Shown: piece by piece, positions 62,401 to 64,000 of the stretch
How the letters are laid out: every line of letters begins with the position of its first letter
How positions within the stretch are numbered: the first letter of the stretch is position 1
From: Batillaria attramentaria
Lineage: Eukaryota > Mollusca > Gastropoda > Batillariidae
Length of the DNA stretch: 64,000 bases
NCBI GenBank assembly: GCA_018292915.2
Contig: JACVVK020000055.1
Coordinates: 180,001-244,000, forward strand
Reading direction: 5' to 3'
Program-made: the position numbers and the translations under genes
The notes under the pieces: generated by a model
Databases searched by the model: none
Seen by the model: only the letters and a program-made list of their open reading frames with translations
Told to the model about the DNA's origin: nothing

Positions 62401-64000
62401 GGTCTGGTGTCCAGCAGCAGTACATCGAACCCATCCGTCCTATGGTCACCCTGGCTAGTGTAGTTACATCGGCTCAGAGCAGCGATGGCCGTTCTGTTCT
62501 TCTGACTGGAAGTGGGAGTGGAAACCTGACTATGCTGTTGAGTGCTAACGTGCAGGGTGAGAACCAGGAGATAGCTCGCCTGTCTCAGGCTGGAGGGTCC
62601 ATGCTGTCCCCAGAGTTCTCTGCTACAGCCAGTGGTCCGCCTAGCGTGAGGTCAGTTTCCTCGGACCCTGGTTCCAGCAGTGAACCGTCGGTGGGCGCAT
62701 CCCGCATACTGTCCAGTAGCCCCAGGCCTGGGACCGTCCCTTACAATGTCCCATCACCGGCCACACCCAGAGGATCCTACCCCCCAGGCATCAGCCCTGG
62801 CCCTAGTCCCACTCCAGGCACGTCTAATGCCTGTTCCCCCTCCCCTTCCCCAGCTGCCAGTCGCAGCACAACCCATGGGGTGCTTCAGAAACTTCTCTCT
62901 ACCCGCAGTGCTCCTCCTTCATACGCTGAAAGTGTGCAGCAAAGACGTCTCTCCGGCAATCAGTCCACAGGAAGTCAGGTGGTCAGCAGCACGTCTGATC
63001 TCAGACCTGGCAACAGGTCAGCTGGCGACAAGATGGAGCAGCACTCCGGACAGTTCATGGTGCCGCTCGTCAGTGCGGAAGATGTGAAGCCGTCTGTTCG
63101 GTCAGTCATCCACCACATACCCCCTACACCAAGTAGCTCCACCAATGGAGGCAGCAGTGAGAGATCTGGCCGTCGGATAGCCATCCTGAAAAGAGACAGC
63201 ACTGTAAAACCAAACACAAAATCCACCCCCACACCAAAGGTAGCCGCAGCAGCCTCAGACTCCATTCTTAAAGCAAGTCTCGCAAGTCCTGTTGGGTCGA
63301 CAGGTTCATCAGAAGCACCAATTGAGTATCCGTTCTCCTATAAGCTGGCCTTGTTGCGCCAGCAGAGCATGACACAGCCTGAGGGGGCATCATCATCACC
63401 TTCAGCCGCTGTAGGTTCTCAGCAGTCAGGTTCTGTCGGCAGTAGTAGTCAGCCACAGTCATCAGCATCTGCTGTGCTTGCAGCCAGTCTTGCCAGCTTG
63501 CAAAAGCAGGTGAAAACCAGTCCGAACTCAGACACTTCAGGTGGAGGGGCAGGGAGCACCGGTCAGATGCAGACGACGGGCGCTAGCACTTCCAGTTTGG
63601 CCGATCAGGTTTCCTCACCACCCACTCCTGTCTCAGTATCAGTGTCCATGTCTGTGGTTGCCCAGCAACCGGTGTCTGCTCCTCTGTGCGTGTCCACGAA
63701 CACCCAGCCGCAGCGTGACATTTTCTTCGGACTTCCAGCCTCATCGCCATCACAGCGTCTCAACCCATTCAGTCCACAACAGTCATCACCATCATCATCA
63801 TCATCCACATCGTCGACGCCATTATCATCCGGTCTGACTTTACCGAGTCCCGGTCATCCCCTGGGTGCCTTGTACCTTCCTTACAACCTTCCTGACATGA
63901 ACTACATGGGCAATGCACCAAACATCGACTTGAGTCAACTGAGCTTCTTGTCCAGAAAAGCTTCCGCACCAGATGCCGCACCCCCACCGCAGCCCGCCTC
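53438..64000 (+). CDS. RFX7: RFX7-type winged-helix transcription factor, 3' end beyond the window
   Basis: Exons are 53438-53532 (start MEKPPGAS), 54482-54515, 54787-54875, 55293-55421, 55771-55887, 56475-56559, 57052-57256 and 57772 to the window end. The N-terminal block ENIESLSDVEKLLLYLKLP and the RFX DNA-binding domain (QAQAFTWIRSHLEE, KHEVYDEYRSYCESHGL, SAADFGK-like CAADFGKVLK, RRLGQRGQSRYCYSGLRKK) place it in the RFX5/RFX7 class. A helical block (SASCQLVCEWAGKLL, STAAFTVLAAM) follows, as in RFX7. PPSLPELEI, just after the DNA-binding domain, fits the PxLPxL motif that RFX5/RFX7 use to bind ANKRA2/RFXANK. The last exon is a Ser/Thr/Pro-rich, disordered region of at least 2,076 residues with no stop. 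The protein would bind X-box DNA in the nucleus. The intron at 55888-56474 is of the AT-AC minor class. Confidence 0.95.
55888..56474 (+). other. AT-AC (U12-type) intron in RFX7
   Basis: The intron starts ATATCCTGG, close to the U12 5' site (A/G)TATCCTT, and ends in AC. The sequence TTCCTTAAC at 56458-56466 is a perfect U12 branch site, about 10 bases from the AC end. Splicing here gives CAG TCC AGG TAC TGC TAC AGT GGA, which restores the invariant RFX segment RYCYSGLRKK. No GT donor near 55887 does this, and the GT-AG-like acceptor at 56486 would delete YCY. Confidence 0.93.
56512..56538 (+). other. PxLPxL motif (predicted ANKRA2/RFXANK-binding site) in RFX7
   Basis: The codons read QPPSLPELE, which fits the PxLP-x-L/I motif bound by the ankyrin repeats of ANKRA2 and RFXANK in RFX5/RFX7. 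The motif lies about 10 residues after the DNA-binding domain, as in the human protein. Binding itself is inferred. Confidence 0.6.
57772..64000 (+). other. RFX7: Giant RFX7 exon, open to the window edge
   Basis: The reading frame with codons at multiples of three stays open for 6.2 kb after the acceptor at 57771. It encodes low-complexity Ser/Thr/Pro/Gln sequence with scattered conserved-looking patches (DSGLDVSDSSE; PVQRSASLPVFVP; DAGYHSFDASPLMP). RQ/K-rich coiled sequence (LQRKLQERELLKEQKKKLQQ) opens the exon and matches the QLQRKIQKKQQEQ position of vertebrate RFX7. Confidence 0.9.

Overview
This is a eukaryotic nuclear window. It has many-exon genes with GT-AG introns, long (AC)n arrays, several tRNA-derived SINE families and 3' ends of non-LTR retrotransposons. 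Codon conservation, the dense SINE/pearl-like repeats and the lophotrochozoan look of the proteins suggest a marine mollusc, probably a gastropod. The phylum is an inference; the sequence does not name a species.

Layout. (1) About 1-7.9 kb is repeat-rich sequence without a gene I can support. (2) 7.9-25.3 kb, plus strand: a 23-exon single-pass receptor with an EGF-like module, a long ectodomain, an FN3-like module, a transmembrane helix and a tyrosine-kinase-like domain. The kinase core has lost the HRD and DFG aspartates, the third glycine of the glycine loop and probably the alpha-C glutamate, so I call it a receptor pseudokinase. Its 5' end was not found. (3) 28.7-30.2 kb, minus strand: HYPK, complete, three exons. 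(4) 31.2-33.7 kb, plus strand: an SLC25A44-like mitochondrial carrier, complete, divergent from HYPK. (5) 38.2-45.3 kb, minus strand: TEX9, eleven exons found, N-terminal start missing. (6) 46.2-53.0 kb, minus strand: an unrecognised four-exon gene with a basic Arg/Lys-rich middle and a proline-rich 11-13-residue repeat. (7) 53.4 kb to the window end, plus strand: RFX7 (RFX5/7 class transcription factor), with an AT-AC minor-class intron inside the DNA-binding domain and a giant last visible exon that is still open at base 64000.

Mobile DNA. There are four SINE families (called A-D here) in many copies, two LINE 3' ends with (CTAA)n tails and clear target-site duplications, and a decayed LINE RNase H domain. 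There is also a P-element-like/THAP DNA transposon with an 8-bp target duplication and its short MITE relative 40 kb away, a pearl/Helitron-like element with a tandem core, and a TA-flanked MITE. One LINE landed exactly in a splice acceptor of the receptor gene, and its target-site duplication supplies the present acceptor.

The genes do not form a pathway. HYPK acts at the ribosome with the NatA complex, the SLC25A44-like protein in the mitochondrial membrane, TEX9 in ciliated or sperm cells, and RFX7 in the nucleus. The closeness of TEX9 and RFX7 repeats their neighbourhood in vertebrates, so it is probably an ancient linkage.
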